This document shows positions 26,015 to 32,845 of a DNA stretch of 64,000 bases, piece by piece. Numbering within the stretch: the stretch's first letter is position 1; every line of letters begins with the position of its first letter. The stretch comes from Arthrobacter sp. Alg241-R88 (GTDB lineage Bacteria > Actinomycetota > Actinomycetes > Actinomycetales > Micrococcaceae), in assembly GCF_900537115.1 (NCBI RefSeq), contig NZ_UNRG01000001.1, positions 373,121-437,120 on the forward strand. Direction: 5' to 3'. A model generated the notes under the pieces. The model had not been told where the DNA came from, made no database searches, and saw only the letters and a program-made list of their open reading frames with translations. The translations under genes and the position numbers were made by a program.

Positions 26015-27328
26015 ATGGGGGCCTCTCAGAGGCGGCTTCTCGCCGCCGCAGCTTCTCTCGCCATCGCAGCATCCGGACTCGGATCTGCCGTACCGGCTAT
26101 CGCAGCAACACCGCTCACTACCGTTACAGACGAGCAGCTAGCAAAACCCACTAGCTCACCTACCGGGACACCCATTGTTCCCGTTGAAACCGCGGCAGCG
26201 CCCGCTCCTACGGAAATAGTCGTTCCGTCACCAACAGCGGAGCCGAGCGCTCCAGCGGTCCTGACCGCGGAAAAGGGCGGGGCGCCTGAATCGGTTGCAC
26301 CTGGCAGTTACCCAACCTCCGGTGCAATCGGTGTTAAGTACGCCACCGCCTCCGCTGTCCTAGGTGCCGCCATATCGCCGGAGTTCACCAGCCAGCGTTT
26401 CGGTGGCGCGTACCAACTCTTTGAGAACGGCACAATCGCCTACCTTCCGCAGCACGGTGCCTACATAGTTATCGGCGGCAACAACAGCGTTTGGCAGTCC
26501 ATTGGTGCGCAGGACAGCGACCTCGGCTATCCGACGTCTGATGAGTATGCAAATGAGAATGCACTCACGGCCGGGGGTGCTACGCAGAACTTCCAATTTG
26601 GCAAGATCTCATGGACCTTCTTTGATGGCGCGAGGATTACTAAGGGCGGCATTGGTTCCACTTGGGATAGTGCAGGGGGGCCTCTGAGCGACCTCGGCTA
26701 CCCGACCACAGACGAATATGCTCCCATGCCCGGTGGCGTTATGCAGGGCTTCGAGTACGGCAAGATTTCCTGGAACGCGGCAACTGGTTCCCGCATCACC
26801 AAGGGTGGCATTGGCGCGACCTGGGACTCCGCCGGCGGCCCCCTCAGTGGCCTTGGCTACCCCACAACGGACGAATACGCGACCGCTAACGGCGGAGTCA
26901 CCCAGGACTTCCAGTACGGGCAGATCGCCTACTCACCGGCAACGGGATCACATATCGTCAAAGGCGCTATCGGGGCGATGTGGATCCTCGTCGCCGGACC
27001 TCGAGGGCATTTCGGGTACCCGACGGCCGACGAGATTACTGGCCTGACGGGCGGTGGGGCCAAGCAGTACTTCCAGTACGGTGAAATTGTGTGGTCCCCA
27101 AGCGTTGGTACCAAGCTCATCTCCGGCGGCATTCGATCCGCGTGGGCTGGTCAGGGCTCTGAAGCGGGACGCCTCGGATATCCGACCAACAACGGTTACG
27201 GGGTCAGCGGCGGCGGCGTCGGCCAGGATTTCCAGGGTGGCCGAATCATCTGGTACCCCGGTAGCACCAAGGTCGAATACGCCTCCGGCGCGTATCAGCC
27301 AATTCCCGCAGCACCCCAGCCCTACTAG
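26015..27328 (+). CDS. Secreted LGFP-repeat protein
   Basis: A 437-residue exported protein. A signal peptide covers about residues 1-31 (basic RR, hydrophobic Ala-rich core, cleavage near AIAATP), then a Pro/Thr/Ala-rich linker to about residue 95, then about six tandem repeats of roughly 50 residues, each with LGYPTXDEY, a GGXXQXFXXGXI strand and a G(A/S)XI(T/V)KGXIG turn. This is the LGFP repeat (PF08310), found in actinobacterial cell-wall proteins and thought to anchor them to the envelope. There is no separate catalytic domain, so it is probably structural or wall-binding. A hairpin terminator follows. The start lacks a strong ribosome site. Confidence 0.85.
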   Translation: MGASQRRLLAAAASLAIAASGLGSAVPAIAATPLTTVTDEQLAKPTSSPTGTPIVPVETAAAPAPTEIVVPSPTAEPSAPAVLTAEKGGAPESVAPGSYPTSGAIGVKYATASAVLGAAISPEFTSQRFGGAYQLFENGTIAYLPQHGAYIVIGGNNSVWQSIGAQDSDLGYPTSDEYANENALTAGGATQNFQFGKISWTFFDGARITKGGIGSTWDSAGGPLSDLGYPTTDEYAPMPGGVMQGFEYGKISWNAATGSRITKGGIGATWDSAGGPLSGLGYPTTDEYATANGGVTQDFQYGQIAYSPATGSHIVKGAIGAMWILVAGPRGHFGYPTADEITGLTGGGAKQYFQYGEIVWSPSVGTKLISGGIRSAWAGQGSEAGRLGYPTNNGYGVSGGGVGQDFQGGRIIWYPGSTKVEYASGAYQPIPAAPQPY

Positions 27329-27348
27329 GCCAACTGCGCTGCAGCTCG

Positions 27349-27380
27349 AAGGCCCTGTCCCTTGTAAGGGGCGGGGCCTT
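27349..27380 (+). terminator. Hairpin terminator after the LGFP gene
   Basis: AAGGCCCTGTCCCTT (27349-27363) pairs with AAGGGGCGGGGCCTT (27366-27380) with two mismatched or wobble positions and a 2-nt loop, 20 bp after the LGFP stop. Confidence 0.65.
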
Positions 27381-27420
27381 CCTGCCGCTCGGGTCCCTGA
27401 GGTCGGCGCCTCAACGACGT

Positions 27421-27763
27421 ACGCTGACGGGCTCGTCTGGCACCCGTTGCTACGTCGAGGCTCCGGAAGGCAGTCTCGCCACGGCCGCCGCCGCCGTTCC
27501 TGCTGCCCGCCAAGGCAAGCTGTCCGGGGACCTGCCGGATAACGTCGCCGACTGGGTGCCGGCACACGGGGCGGAAATCACCGCCTAGGACGTGGAGCTG
27601 GTCATGGAGGCCGTAGGGCCGGGTCGCAGGGGAGGAACCCAAACTGGCAGAGCTGTGGGACGACGCCGACGAAACCGAATGGTGCGAATTCCTCGAAGTC
27701 CCTTCAGAGAGGCTCCGCGGTCCTGCGGTAGGGTCGGCGCCGGCGGCAGCCGGCTATGTCTAA
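27421..27763 (+). pseudogene. Decayed DUF4259-like gene
   Basis: The frame from 27421 reads TLTGSSGTRCYVEAPEGSLA, continues through LPDNVADWVPAHGAEITA and meets an in-frame TAG at 27586-27588. Past it the same frame gives DVELVMEAVG, and then the coding signal shifts by one base near 27615 to KLAELWDDADETEWCEFLE and a TAA at 27761-27763. Joined, these pieces follow the order of the DUF4259 family (YLEAPE...AAA, then V..AL..V and the C-terminal ELAELWEE.DD.EW). The usual N-terminal MGTWGTG part is missing. A nonsense codon, a frameshift and a lost start make it a pseudogene. The family match is from memory of the motif order. Confidence 0.5.
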
Positions 27764-27930
27764 GCTGCCCTTTCATCGGAGCTCTGGATCTCGACACTCT
27801 GGACTGCGCGCCTGACGTCGGCTGGCGGCCGGCGCCGGCCTTTGACCAGAACAATCAGCATGGTCAGGACGGTGACCGTCCAGGCAATCGCGGCCAGGAA
27901 CACCAGACCGATTGCCACTAAGGGGTGCAT
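27760..27930 (-). CDS. Single-helix small membrane protein (56 aa)
   Basis: A short minus-strand frame from ATG at 27930 to TAG at 27760-27762. Residues about 4-30 form one strongly hydrophobic helix (VAIGLVFLAAIAWTVTVLTM), followed by a basic stop-transfer KGRRRPP and an acidic tail ending near SSDERAA. The composition is what a real single-pass membrane peptide would show. The ribosome site is weak, which lowers confidence. It overlaps the end of the decayed DUF4259 gene by three bases. Function unknown. Confidence 0.5.
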   Translation of the reverse strand: MHPLVAIGLVFLAAIAWTVTVLTMLIVLVKGRRRPPADVRRAVQSVEIQSSDERAA

Positions 27931-28222
27931 GCCGAAAGTCTAGGACTGTGGCGCTTTGATTGTCGGACGCAACTCCGCAGCATCAGACCCTTAATTTGCA
28001 CAAGCAGGGACCGAAGCCAGCGGAAATACGTGAGGCACTAAAGTGGAGCCCTTTGATGCCCGACCCGCCGCGGCTACCTCTGCCTTTCCGTCACCCAGGC
28101 AGGAGCTCGTTCAGCTTCGCGAACCGCCGTCGACATCGCCGCGGGGCCGGGCGTAGGCTGGCAGCATCGGCGCACGTGCCCCGATGCCCTGCGTCGATAA
28201 ACCAATCGATGAAGGAGGACCA
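27931..28222. other. Intergenic region upstream of the CBS-domain gene
   Basis: About 290 bp with no gene I can support. The last 40 bp lead into a strong AAGGAGG ribosome site; GTAGGCT near 28152 could be a -10 element. Confidence 0.4.
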
Positions 28223-28654
28223 ATGAGTGCCGTACGTGAGTTTATGACTACGGACGCGCAGTGTATTAAGGAAAAGCAGTCCCTGGCAGATGCCGCCCGG
28301 ATGATGATGGATCTGGACTGCGGATCGTTGCCGATCTGCGGTGACGACGGCAAGCTGAAGGGCATGATCACCGACCGCGACATCGTGCTCAAGTGCGTGG
28401 CGGCCGGACGTGATCCGCGGGAGATGATGGCCCGCGACCTCGCCTCGGGCAGGCCCTACTGGGTCGACGCCGACGCGAACGTTGATGCCGCCATCGAAAT
28501 GATGGAAAGGTACCAGGTCCGGCGGCTCCCGGTTATCGCCGACCACAAGTTGGTGGGAATCATCAGCCAGGGAGACATCGCCCGCAACTACTCCGAACAG
28601 CGTGTTGGTGAGCTCGTGGAGCACATTTCGGAACGCAAACCGATGAACGCATAG
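28223..28654 (+). CDS. CBS-domain pair protein (Hrp1-like)
   Basis: A 143-residue soluble protein made of two CBS motifs (about residues 7-60 and 75-130). The sequence VREFMTTDAQCIKEKQSLADAARMM opens the first and VDADANVDAAIEMMERYQVRRLPVIAD the second; MITDRDIV and GIISQGDIA close them. CBS pairs bind adenosine nucleotides; stand-alone versions such as mycobacterial Hrp1 are induced by hypoxia or stress but have no agreed role. The ATG at 28223 follows AAGGAGG with ideal spacing. It is monocistronic with its own terminator. Confidence 0.9.
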   Translation: MSAVREFMTTDAQCIKEKQSLADAARMMMDLDCGSLPICGDDGKLKGMITDRDIVLKCVAAGRDPREMMARDLASGRPYWVDADANVDAAIEMMERYQVRRLPVIADHKLVGIISQGDIARNYSEQRVGELVEHISERKPMNA

Positions 28655-28686
28655 CCGGGATTGACCGTTAGGCTCATCCCGCAATC

Positions 28687-28714
28687 AACGCCACGGAGTC
28701 CTCTCCGTGGCGTT
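28687..28714 (+). terminator. Hairpin terminator after the CBS-domain gene
   Basis: A perfect 12-bp stem AACGCCACGGAG/CTCCGTGGCGTT with loop TCCT, followed by CCTTGTT. Confidence 0.88.
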
Positions 28715-28809
28715 CCTTGTTGCCCGCCCATAGCCTTGTCCGCAGCTCCCCGCCCTGAGGGTTGGGAGCCGCGAACAGGCCTGCGAATCCATTGTGCGGT
28801 TCTGCATCC

Positions 28810-29853
28810 TCAGTTCAGGGCGATCAGGAGCATCTGGGTTGTCCCGGGAATGCACGTCTGCAGGATGGCCCGGGGGAAACCGCCGAATACCGCGATGACG
28901 TCGTTGGTGGTCCCTGGGTTGGGTACCTGGCCCCTGGCAGTTACGGTGTACGTTCCGTAGCCCGGGATGCTCACCGTCTCGCCCACCCCGATTCCGGAGA
29001 ACCGTCCCCAGCCGCCGCAGAAATCGTGCTCGGTGATGAAGAGCGAATAGCCGTCGTTGGGCGTGTAGTGGATGGGCCCGATGCAGGCGTCCACCATGGC
29101 TTGCCCGCCGGCGCCGGCCACGTAGATTGTGCGGATTGCGGGAGCGGCCGCTACGAAGGCGGGGGCTGCCGCCGGCGGCGGAGCCGGAGCGGCAACGGGC
29201 GCGGCAGCCGGCGCGGGAGCACCGGCCTGGACTGGTGCCGCCACGGGCACGGCAACGGGTGGACCCGTCAGGACCAATGTCTGGCCCGGGACGATGATGC
29301 TGAAGGGGCTTAGGCCGTTGGCAGCAAGCATTGCGTTCATGTCCACGCCGAACCTGGCGGATATAGCACCTACGGTATCCCCGGGGACCACCGTGTACAG
29401 GTTGGGGTCCGCGGCAGGTGCTGCAGGTGCCGGCTCAGGGGCGGGTGCAGGTTCGGCAGGCGGCGCCGGAGCTGCCTCCGGCGGCGTTTCCGCAGCAGGC
29501 GGCGCAGCTGGGGGCACCTCCGCTGCGGGTACGTCCGCTGGCGCTGCCGCCTGCTCCTGAACAGTGCCGGAAGAATCGGTGCCGGACCCAGCCTGGGCTT
29601 TGGCTTCAACACCGGCCTGACCTTCGGGGGCCGCCTCCGCAACGGGAGCAGCCGCCGTCGTATCCTGCAGAACCATGGGGGCTGGTGCAGCCAGGGCTCC
29701 GACACCCACGGCGGCCACCACGGCTGCCGTGGCCATCCCGGCCCATAGCTTGTTGCTGACGGTGCGGCGGCCCACCGTCAGGTCGGTGCGGGGGACATAG
29801 GTGGCGAAACTGCGGCTTGATGGATCTGAGGCTTTGAGGTTCAGCTCGTTCAT
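28810..29853 (-). CDS. LysM protein with C-terminal sortase-like domain
   Basis: A 347-residue envelope protein. A cytoplasmic N-terminus leads to one hydrophobic segment (about residues 36-60, a signal anchor), a long Pro/Ala/Glu linker (about 65-150), a LysM peptidoglycan-binding domain (about 152-196, YTVVPGDTVGAISARFGV), a second Pro/Ala linker, and a C-terminal domain (about 240-347). In that domain ITEHDFCGGWGRF and ILQTC, 58 residues apart, resemble the catalytic His and TLXTC cysteine of sortases, but the arginine expected after the cysteine is absent. It may be an inactive or divergent sortase fold, or a wall-binding domain. The ATG at 29853 is the best fit to the signal anchor; the ribosome site is weak. 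Confidence 0.75.
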   Translation of the reverse strand: MNELNLKASDPSSRSFATYVPRTDLTVGRRTVSNKLWAGMATAAVVAAVGVGALAAPAPMVLQDTTAAAPVAEAAPEGQAGVEAKAQAGSGTDSSGTVQEQAAAPADVPAAEVPPAAPPAAETPPEAAPAPPAEPAPAPEPAPAAPAADPNLYTVVPGDTVGAISARFGVDMNAMLAANGLSPFSIIVPGQTLVLTGPPVAVPVAAPVQAGAPAPAAAPVAAPAPPPAAAPAFVAAAPAIRTIYVAGAGGQAMVDACIGPIHYTPNDGYSLFITEHDFCGGWGRFSGIGVGETVSIPGYGTYTVTARGQVPNPGTTNDVIAVFGGFPRAILQTCIPGTTQMLLIALN

Positions 29854-30209
29854 GGGTAGCCCATCGAGGTTCGGTCCAGCCGGGGCAGGTGCAGATGCAC
29901 GACGCGAAGACGGGACGGATCGAGGTGTGATGCGCTGGCGGCCCGGCGTCAAGCCGGGCCGGTCACGGCGCATGATGGAGGCGTCCGTACACCCAGAAAT
30001 ACGGAAGCTCCGCGAGGAGGCGCTGCCATCGGAAGCCACCCGGTGAACAGGCCACACTTGTTCGGTCCTAGGAATCCCGAGTCTAGGAACCCTGCCTAGG
30101 TCACGGCACCAGTAGGGGTTACCCGAATATTTAGGCGCGGTACTTGGGACGTCCCGGACCAATACTCAAAACCGGACCGGCCCGATACCTGCTGCGGCCC
30201 CGAGCGGAA
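29854..30209. other. Intergenic region upstream of the LysM gene
   Basis: 356 bp without a supported gene. On the minus strand it would be the promoter and leader of the LysM gene. It holds the perfect hairpin GGCCCGGC-GTCAA-GCCGGGCC (29940-29960) and two near-identical GG(G/A)TTCCTAG blocks 14 bp apart (about 30068-30094), plus a third CCTAGG. I looked for a ydaO-type riboswitch, common before actinobacterial wall hydrolases, and could not find its conserved core. Confidence 0.45.
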
Positions 30210-30941
30210 CTAGCGGCTGTGCCGGTCCTTCAGCTCCGCAATCTCGCGGCGGAGCAACGCCATCTCCGCTGCGAGTTCCGCCACCCCGGCCCGGACTGGC
30301 TCCTCGGCATCCGACACCGCTTCGGCCGTGTCCTCCACGCGCTGCACCAGCCAGGCCGCGATGGAGGCAGTGACTACGCCCAGAACGGCGATTCCGCTCA
30401 TCATCAGGGCCGCGGCGACCATCCGGCCGATGGGCGTTACAGGGTACATGTCCCCATAGCCAACAGTGGTGATGGTGGTCATGGCCCACCACAGCGCATC
30501 ACCGAAGGTGACGATCTTTGCGTCCGGGGCGGACTGCTCCGCATCGAGGACGGCGAGCGCACCCACAAATACCAGCATCGCGGCCGATCCCGCCACGTAC
30601 GTCACCACGCGTCCCCGGAGCGTGTCACCCAGGGTCCGGTGCAGCACGGACAGCAGCGTCACCAGCCGGAGCAGGCGGAGCGGCCGAAAGAACGGCAGGG
30701 CCACAATGAGCAGTTCATGGAGGTTCCGGACGAACCAGCCGCTCCGGTCATCGGCCAGCCAAAGGTTGACGACATAGTCCACGGCAAAAATGCCCCAGGT
30801 AGCCCACATCACGGCTTCAAGCCACAACGCGCCGCTGCCTTCAATGCGGCCGATCACTTGCCATGCATACGCTGCCAGGAAGATGAGCGCAGTCATCGTG
30901 AGCGGCCAGTCCGCCAGGTCCCGGTAGCGTTGTTGGGTCAT
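30210..30941 (-). CDS. Voltage-gated-type potassium channel subunit
   Basis: A 243-residue membrane protein with six hydrophobic segments. FFRPLRLLRLVTLLSVLHR (about residues 84-102) has the regularly spaced arginines of an S4-like voltage sensor, and TTITTVGYGDMYP (about 155-167) is a canonical K+ selectivity filter between the last two helices. The C-terminal 45 residues are charged and heptad-like (AELAAEMALLRREIAELKD), a probable tetramerising coiled coil. The ATG at 30941 has AGGA upstream; longer frames run into the palindrome before the divergent thioesterase. It is monocistronic and would form a tetrameric K+ channel in the cytoplasmic membrane. Confidence 0.9.
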   Translation of the reverse strand: MTQQRYRDLADWPLTMTALIFLAAYAWQVIGRIEGSGALWLEAVMWATWGIFAVDYVVNLWLADDRSGWFVRNLHELLIVALPFFRPLRLLRLVTLLSVLHRTLGDTLRGRVVTYVAGSAAMLVFVGALAVLDAEQSAPDAKIVTFGDALWWAMTTITTVGYGDMYPVTPIGRMVAAALMMSGIAVLGVVTASIAAWLVQRVEDTAEAVSDAEEPVRAGVAELAAEMALLRREIAELKDRHSR

Positions 30942-30990
30942 GCAGGAAATCCTACGCGGACGGTCTCCGGTTGCCCGCTGATGCCATCTC

Positions 30991-31010
30991 ATGTTACCCG
31001 CGGGTAACAT
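30991..31010. promoter_or_regulatory. Perfect 20-bp palindrome, candidate TetR-type operator
   Basis: ATGTTACCCGCGGGTAACAT is its own reverse complement. It sits between the divergent K+ channel and thioesterase genes and ends 6 bp before the thioesterase ATG. The core TTACCCGCGGGTAA has the shape of operators for TetR regulators of fatty-acid and lipid genes. Confidence 0.6.
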
Positions 31011-31016
31011 AGGTTC

Positions 31017-31562
31017 ATGCATCTGCTTCTCCGAACCCTCCTGCTGCTGTTCACGTCATCCCGCCGCCCGCCATTGACCGTCTGGGATGGATCCTCGCTG
31101 CCGTTGCGGGTGCTGCCCACGGACATCGACATTGCCATGCACGTCAACAACGGCATGTACCTGTCCCTGATGGACCTGGGCCGGTTCGACCTGATGGTTC
31201 GCAGTGGCGTGTGGAAGCGGATGCGACGCCGGGGCTGGGGTCCGGTGGTGGCCGCAGAAACCATCGCCTTCCGGAAATCCCTCCAGCTGTGGCAGCAGTA
31301 CACCATCGAAACCCGCATCATCGGACTGGACGCCAAGGCCATCTACTTCGAGCAGCGCATGGTGGCCGACGGCGAAATTTACGCGCGTGCCTACATCGCC
31401 ACCCGCCTGGTCCTCAAGGGCCGGCCCGTCAGCCAGGAGGAGATACTGCGGGAGTTTGGCCAGCCGCCGGCGGACCTGGTGCTCCCTGACTGGGTTTACG
31501 AGTGGCGGGCGTCCAGCGCGCTGCCGGGGAGCCGGACGCCTGCGCCGCACCTATGGAGTTAG
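31017..31562 (+). CDS. Hotdog-fold acyl-CoA thioesterase (4HBT family)
   Basis: A 181-residue protein of the thioesterase superfamily. LPTDIDIAMHVNNGMYLSLMDLGRFDLM (about residues 33-60) is the hotdog helix signature with the conserved His-Val-Asn-Asn; FEQRMV and ARAYIATRLVL are the later strands. It would hydrolyse an acyl-CoA or acyl-ACP thioester; the substrate is unknown. The ATG at 31017 lies just after a perfect palindrome that could be an operator controlling it. A hydrophobic start (LLLRTLLLLF) may associate it with the membrane. It converges on the acetyltransferase gene. Confidence 0.85.
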   Translation: MHLLLRTLLLLFTSSRRPPLTVWDGSSLPLRVLPTDIDIAMHVNNGMYLSLMDLGRFDLMVRSGVWKRMRRRGWGPVVAAETIAFRKSLQLWQQYTIETRIIGLDAKAIYFEQRMVADGEIYARAYIATRLVLKGRPVSQEEILREFGQPPADLVLPDWVYEWRASSALPGSRTPAPHLWS

Positions 31563-31593
31563 CCTGTCCTCCTCGCAGACACTCGCCGCCTTC

Positions 31594-32568
31594 CTAGCTT
31601 TTCTCTGCCTTCATCGAGGTTCGCAGCCGCCTGGCCGCCAGAACAGCCCGTTTGACTCCGTAGAACAGGCGAGGTGAGACCCGGACCAATGCTGCTTTGG
31701 CGGCAGCTTGGGCTCTACTTCTGACCCAATAGGCGAGAGGTGGGGTGCCGAGGGATTCGATGATCTGAAGGTGGGTTGCGAAGTCGAACTTGTAAGGTTC
31801 GGCGCCCTGAAGGAGATCAAAAGACTTGTGGCCTTTCCGGTAACTGTCCTCCAGCATGCGCAGGAGGAGTTCTTTCCCGACGCCGTACTTTGCAAACGCA
31901 GGATCATAAGCAGGGATGAGGGCCAAATAATCTCCACGCCACAGGAATCCGGCCTGGACCGCCACGTATTGATCGCGGATCTTGAGGGACGATACAACGA
32001 GGTGTCCGTCCTCGAAGAGGTGTCGCAACATCGCCAGTGCACGGGGATCTTGGAGGGTTTCATGGCCTCCCTCGTACTGCTCCCGTTTCCAGGTGAAGAG
32101 CATCTCCAGGGCTTCGATATTGCGATCGTCGAACAGGTAAGCCGGCACCCCATGCTCGCTTAGGAGCTTGGCTCGTCGCCTGCGCATAACCCTCAGCAGT
32201 CCTTTGTCACGTTCCTTGAGGAGCTCCTCGTAGGCCTCCCAAGTTGAAAAGCCGCTCCAGACGATGAGCGGCGCGGGGTCTTGGCCCGTCCCTAGTTGGT
32301 ACCCGTTCGGTTTGGGCCCAGCCAGGGGGATTGTTGAAGTCACGACGCTGGGGATGAACTTCAAGGCGCCATGCGTTGCGCCATGGTTGGACGGAAGGGG
32401 CTTCACATAGTCATAAAAAGGGCCGGTGAGGATTGTCCGTCTGCCATTTATTTCCGCCAGACGTACGATACGTCCATCTATCTCGTAGGTCTTAATCAGG
32501 AAGTCTTTGGCATGGTGGAATTCCTTGGCCAGCGAGGTGAGGAAGGGTTCAGAGGCGAAGAAGTCCAT
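31594..32568 (-). CDS. BioF2-like GNAT acetyltransferase (CelD/BcsL type)
   Basis: A 324-residue soluble enzyme of the Acetyltransf_6 (BioF2-like) branch of the GNAT fold. FSTWEAYEELLKERDKGLLRVMRRRRAKL leads into the fold; FLWRGDYLALIPAYDPAFAKYGVGKELLLRMLEDSYRKGHKSFD... ending in GAEPYKFDF is diagnostic. Relatives acylate exopolysaccharide sugars or resemble FemAB aminoacyl transferases. The ATG at 32568 follows AGGAGA on the minus strand. It is divergent from the flippase/glycosyltransferase fusion, so the two probably decorate and build the same surface glycan. It is more AT-rich than the surrounding core genes. Donor and acceptor are unknown. Confidence 0.78.
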   Translation of the reverse strand: MDFFASEPFLTSLAKEFHHAKDFLIKTYEIDGRIVRLAEINGRRTILTGPFYDYVKPLPSNHGATHGALKFIPSVVTSTIPLAGPKPNGYQLGTGQDPAPLIVWSGFSTWEAYEELLKERDKGLLRVMRRRRAKLLSEHGVPAYLFDDRNIEALEMLFTWKREQYEGGHETLQDPRALAMLRHLFEDGHLVVSSLKIRDQYVAVQAGFLWRGDYLALIPAYDPAFAKYGVGKELLLRMLEDSYRKGHKSFDLLQGAEPYKFDFATHLQIIESLGTPPLAYWVRSRAQAAAKAALVRVSPRLFYGVKRAVLAARRLRTSMKAEKS

Positions 32569-32845
32569 CGAGGGTCTCCTGCAGTTGCCCGTTAGTAAGT
32601 GGGAAGGCTCGTTTAGAAAGCCCAGTATGGGGCCGGGGCCGCTGGTCTGCAAGCAGACGACACCGCCTTGGTTACGCCAGTTACCCAAGTGTTCGCGCGC
32701 TGTAGAAGCGAGTACCAAATACTCGTGCCGGGTTTTCCTTCCACCCGTTAGGCTGTCGAGACAAGCACGCGACCGCGTAGAGTATTTCCGCGGGCCCGCA
32801 GGCGGGACTTCCCTCGGTGGGCGGAAGATCACAAGGGGGTAGCGC
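32569..32845. other. Divergent promoter region of the second glycan island
   Basis: 277 bp between the divergent acetyltransferase and fusion genes. No gene, long repeat or clear -35/-10 pair was recognised; it presumably holds both promoters. Confidence 0.4.

Noticed and set aside
25182..28222. Intact integrative element bounded by a duplicated tRNA-Tyr end
   Set aside because: I saw no second copy of the tRNA 3' end within the window, and no intact integrase, relaxase or phage genes.
29854..30209. c-di-AMP (ydaO) riboswitch before the LysM gene
   Set aside because: The leader has hairpins and many actinobacterial wall-hydrolase genes carry this riboswitch, but I could not find its conserved core on the minus strand. 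A covariance search would decide.
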